From assembly GCA_013042825.1 (NCBI GenBank), contig JABDPL010000299.1, forward strand, positions 1-7,857: a DNA stretch of 7,857 nt. Direction: 5' to 3'. Below are positions 6,583-7,857 of the stretch, piece after piece. The notes under the pieces are model-generated. The model did not search any database. It was not told where the DNA came from and saw only the letters and a program-made list of their open reading frames with translations. The stretch's first letter is position 1. Each line of letters opens with the position of its first letter. The DNA is from Flavobacteriaceae bacterium. GTDB taxonomy: Bacteria; Bacteroidota; Bacteroidia; Flavobacteriales; Flavobacteriaceae. The position numbers were made by a program, and so were the translations under genes.

Positions 6583-7457
6583 ATGGTCAATTTGGTGGCA
6601 AACTCATGATATCTTTTGATTGTTTTTTTAAAGATTTTTCGGGCCGGATTTTCATATACAGGAGGGAATGTCGCTTTGGCTAGCCAGGAGAAATTGGCTA
6701 TTGGTAAAATGCGATGATGTTCATCAAGTAACTTCAGACCTTCTTCTGCCCTGTGATGCAACCATGAATAAATAGACGGGCAATCGGGGCTTCTAAGATC
6801 TGACTGGCCAATACCAAACCTTTCTATATCTTCCAGGGGTATATTTACATATCCTGCAGCCAGATCAGAATTAATATCTTCTATATCATATTGATATCGA
6901 CATGCAATACCAAGAGGTTCCAATATGGGATACTTCTCCGGATCTTCTTTAAAAATCTTTAAGGTTGCCTTTATTGTCCCTCTTATATCAAGCAAATGAA
7001 AATGCTCTTCAAGAACAGATTGAGAGAATATATCCATGCTGTTCCGTCTTTTGGCATCGAACAATAAGGAATTTAAAATATCGGCAGTTTCATCGGTAAA
7101 ATCGGCCCCAAAAGAATCGGCTACATCAAAACAATAAAGCATGAGGTAGTCTACCTCATCCTGAGGATTGATCAATGAACGGGAAAATTCGATTTTATCA
7201 AGGATATAACCACCTTCAGAACTATAACCCATTGGAAGGGGCAAATCACCATCCACAATATCGTCCAGGTATCTCATCAGAACATAATAGGACTCAAGAA
7301 AAGCACCCCGTTTAGGGGCCATGGCAACATATTTGAAGATTCTTAAATAACGGAGAAATGATCGATATTTTGCTCCTCTAGTTTCCAGCATATGGTTATA
7401 CACACGTTGCCTCATTAGGTTCATTTCAGACTTATTATAGTGGAAATTGTGTTTCAT
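6579..7457 (-). CDS. Divergent squalene/phytoene synthase-family protein (head-to-head prenyl synthase)
   Basis: A 292-residue all-helical protein of the usual length for this family. Motif I is SYYVLMRYLDDIVDGD (56-71), with Arg62 and the DxxxD of D65-D69. Motif II is DINSD (194-198), followed at the normal spacing by Gly202 and a VNIP equivalent of the canonical VYLP. Both Mg-diphosphate-binding sites are therefore present. Unusually, the residues before motif II, normally Q..N..RD, are R187, Y190, E193 and D194, so three conserved active-site positions differ. By family, it would condense two farnesyl- or geranylgeranyl-type diphosphates at the membrane surface, but the product cannot be predicted. 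First gene of a five-gene operon. The ATG at 7457 has GAGG four to seven bases upstream. In-frame ATGs at codons 12 and 15 are alternatives. Confidence 0.9.
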   Translation of the reverse strand: MKHNFHYNKSEMNLMRQRVYNHMLETRGAKYRSFLRYLRIFKYVAMAPKRGAFLESYYVLMRYLDDIVDGDLPLPMGYSSEGGYILDKIEFSRSLINPQDEVDYLMLYCFDVADSFGADFTDETADILNSLLFDAKRRNSMDIFSQSVLEEHFHLLDIRGTIKATLKIFKEDPEKYPILEPLGIACRYQYDIEDINSDLAAGYVNIPLEDIERFGIGQSDLRSPDCPSIYSWLHHRAEEGLKLLDEHHRILPIANFSWLAKATFPPVYENPARKIFKKTIKRYHEFATKLTI

Positions 7458-7618
7458 AACCTCATTAATCCCGTTTAGAATTATTTCATTAGGGAGTGCG
7501 ACACATCAAGAATCTTGCTCAGATAATTCGTAGAATTATATCTAATAGAATTAAAATTTAATCTCCTGAAAAAGGAATTTTTCAGATAGATTGGATAATT
7601 ACTGCTGATGCAATATAA
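7458..7618 (-). promoter_or_regulatory. Leader and probable promoter region of the five-gene operon
   Basis: No gene is visible here on either strand. As first gene of a tightly packed operon, the prenyl synthase at 7457 must be transcribed from this AT-rich stretch or from further right. I could not place a convincing Bacteroidota promoter. The strongest element is the inverted repeat at 7566-7585. The region begins, on the minus strand, just beyond the remnant of a small gene. Confidence 0.4.
7566..7585. repeat. Inverted repeat with 8-bp arms and 4-base spacer
   Basis: CTGAAAAA, a GGAA spacer, then TTTTTCAG: the arms are perfectly complementary. On the plus strand the loop would be a GNRA tetraloop. 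It lies about 110-130 bases before the first codon of the minus-strand operon, where a regulator-binding site or a leader hairpin could sit. It is not followed by a T-run on either strand, so it is not a typical intrinsic terminator. Confidence 0.5.
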
Positions 7619-7738
7619 AGTTACGAGAATTTTGTCAGAAAATTGTATAAAATAGAATTTGGCCTGCTCAAATCGAATGCAGAAAACCTTGATATCATTG
7701 GCTGGCGGTGGTATGTTACCAGGAATGCTCTGGATTGA
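7619..7738 (+). pseudogene. Decayed second copy of the GWRW small-protein gene
   Basis: After an in-frame TAA at 7616-7618, this frame is open to TGA 7736-7738. It reads YENFVRKLYKIEFGLLKS and on to NLD, then IIGWRWYVTRNALD. It can be laid against the protein ending at 144: the L.KI....L.S pattern and the LD pair line up, after which about ten residues (LSKASKLQMA in the left copy) are missing before IIGW. There is no in-frame ATG (TTG at 7643 is the only plausible alternative start), so I treat it as a remnant. A functional short gene is not excluded, because the last 14 codons keep their protein sequence almost unchanged. Confidence 0.6.
7694..7738 (+). repeat. Direct repeat, right copy (GWRW gene 3' end)
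   Basis: Partner of 100-144, in the same orientation and about 7.6 kb away, with 37 of 45 bases identical by hand count. The two copies enclose the whole symporter pair and the minus-strand operon. Recombination between them would remove that block, although the present divergence makes efficient homologous exchange unlikely. Confidence 0.7.
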
Positions 7739-7857
7739 CTTCACAGGCATTAATAAACTCAGTACACATTTTTCAGTTCGACATTAATCAAATCCATTCG
7801 TCGATACTTCTTTTCAATTCAACTTACAGTTTGCATCACTAAAAGAATTTATTAATT
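7739..7857. other. AT-rich intergenic end of window, nothing recognised
   Basis: No start codon leads to a plausible product on the plus strand, and the longest minus-strand reading from an ATG here is about a dozen codons. No tRNA, hairpin with T-run or repeat array was seen. It may hold the upstream part of the operon promoter or the promoter of a gene beyond the window. Confidence 0.4.

Noticed and set aside
5785..7457. Standard carotenoid or hopanoid gene cluster
   Set aside because: A prenyl synthase and a CrtC-like protein are present, but there is no CrtI-type desaturase, lycopene cyclase, HpnE or squalene-hopene cyclase in the operon.
7535..7540. TATAAT on the minus strand upstream of the operon
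   Set aside because: No TTGACA-like element at the right distance, and the primary sigma factor of Bacteroidota uses a different consensus. AT-rich DNA yields such hexamers by chance.
7481..7750. 89-codon minus-strand frame at the right edge
   Set aside because: Its N-terminus is the antisense of the conserved GWRW block, which explains why the strand stays open. No family resemblance and no coupling to the operon.
1..7857. CRISPR arrays, tRNA or rRNA genes, insertion sequences, phage genes
   Set aside because: No regularly spaced repeats, cloverleaf, transposase motif or terminal inverted repeats were found on reading both strands.

Overview
The window looks like chromosomal DNA from a Bacteroidota bacterium, most likely of the Cytophagales or a nearby group. 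The reasons are the DUF4212 plus VC_2705-type sodium:solute symporter pair, two very small protein families that I associate with this phylum, moderate-to-low GC, and the near absence of Shine-Dalgarno sequences. The assignment is an inference from gene content and was not tested by search.

Left part (1-554, + strand): the 3' end of a small conserved gene ending in the motif GWRWFVTRNALD, then a second small gene (236-413) that is intact except for one extra base near codon 46. Centre-left (555-2535, + strand): an overlapping pair encoding a small two-helix membrane protein and a 13-helix Na+/solute symporter, probably taking up acetate or another small organic anion. This pair is visibly more GC-rich than the rest.

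Right part (7457 down to 2553, - strand): five genes that abut or overlap by exactly 4 nt and so form one operon. In transcription order they encode (1) a divergent squalene/phytoene synthase-family prenyl synthase, (2) a soluble lipocalin-like protein resembling CrtC/AttH carotenoid 1,2-hydratases, (3) a short ABC ATPase, (4) its ABC-2-type permease, and (5) a 624-residue polytopic protein. The last fuses an isoprenylcysteine/phospholipid methyltransferase-like N-terminus, a hydrophobic middle, and a C-terminus resembling prolipoprotein diacylglyceryl transferase (Lgt). My working model is a terpenoid-lipid pathway: two prenyl diphosphates are condensed, the product is hydrated or cyclised, it is moved by the ABC pair, and it is methylated and/or attached to an acceptor by the fusion enzyme. 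I know of no described system with this composition, and it is the main candidate for novelty here. The operon meets the symporter gene tail-to-tail with only 17 nt between stop codons.

Far right (7458-7857): no intact gene. It holds the operon leader, an 8-bp-arm inverted repeat, and a decayed second copy of the small GWRW gene in the same orientation as the copy at the left edge. The operon and the symporter pair are therefore bracketed by two related sequences in direct orientation.
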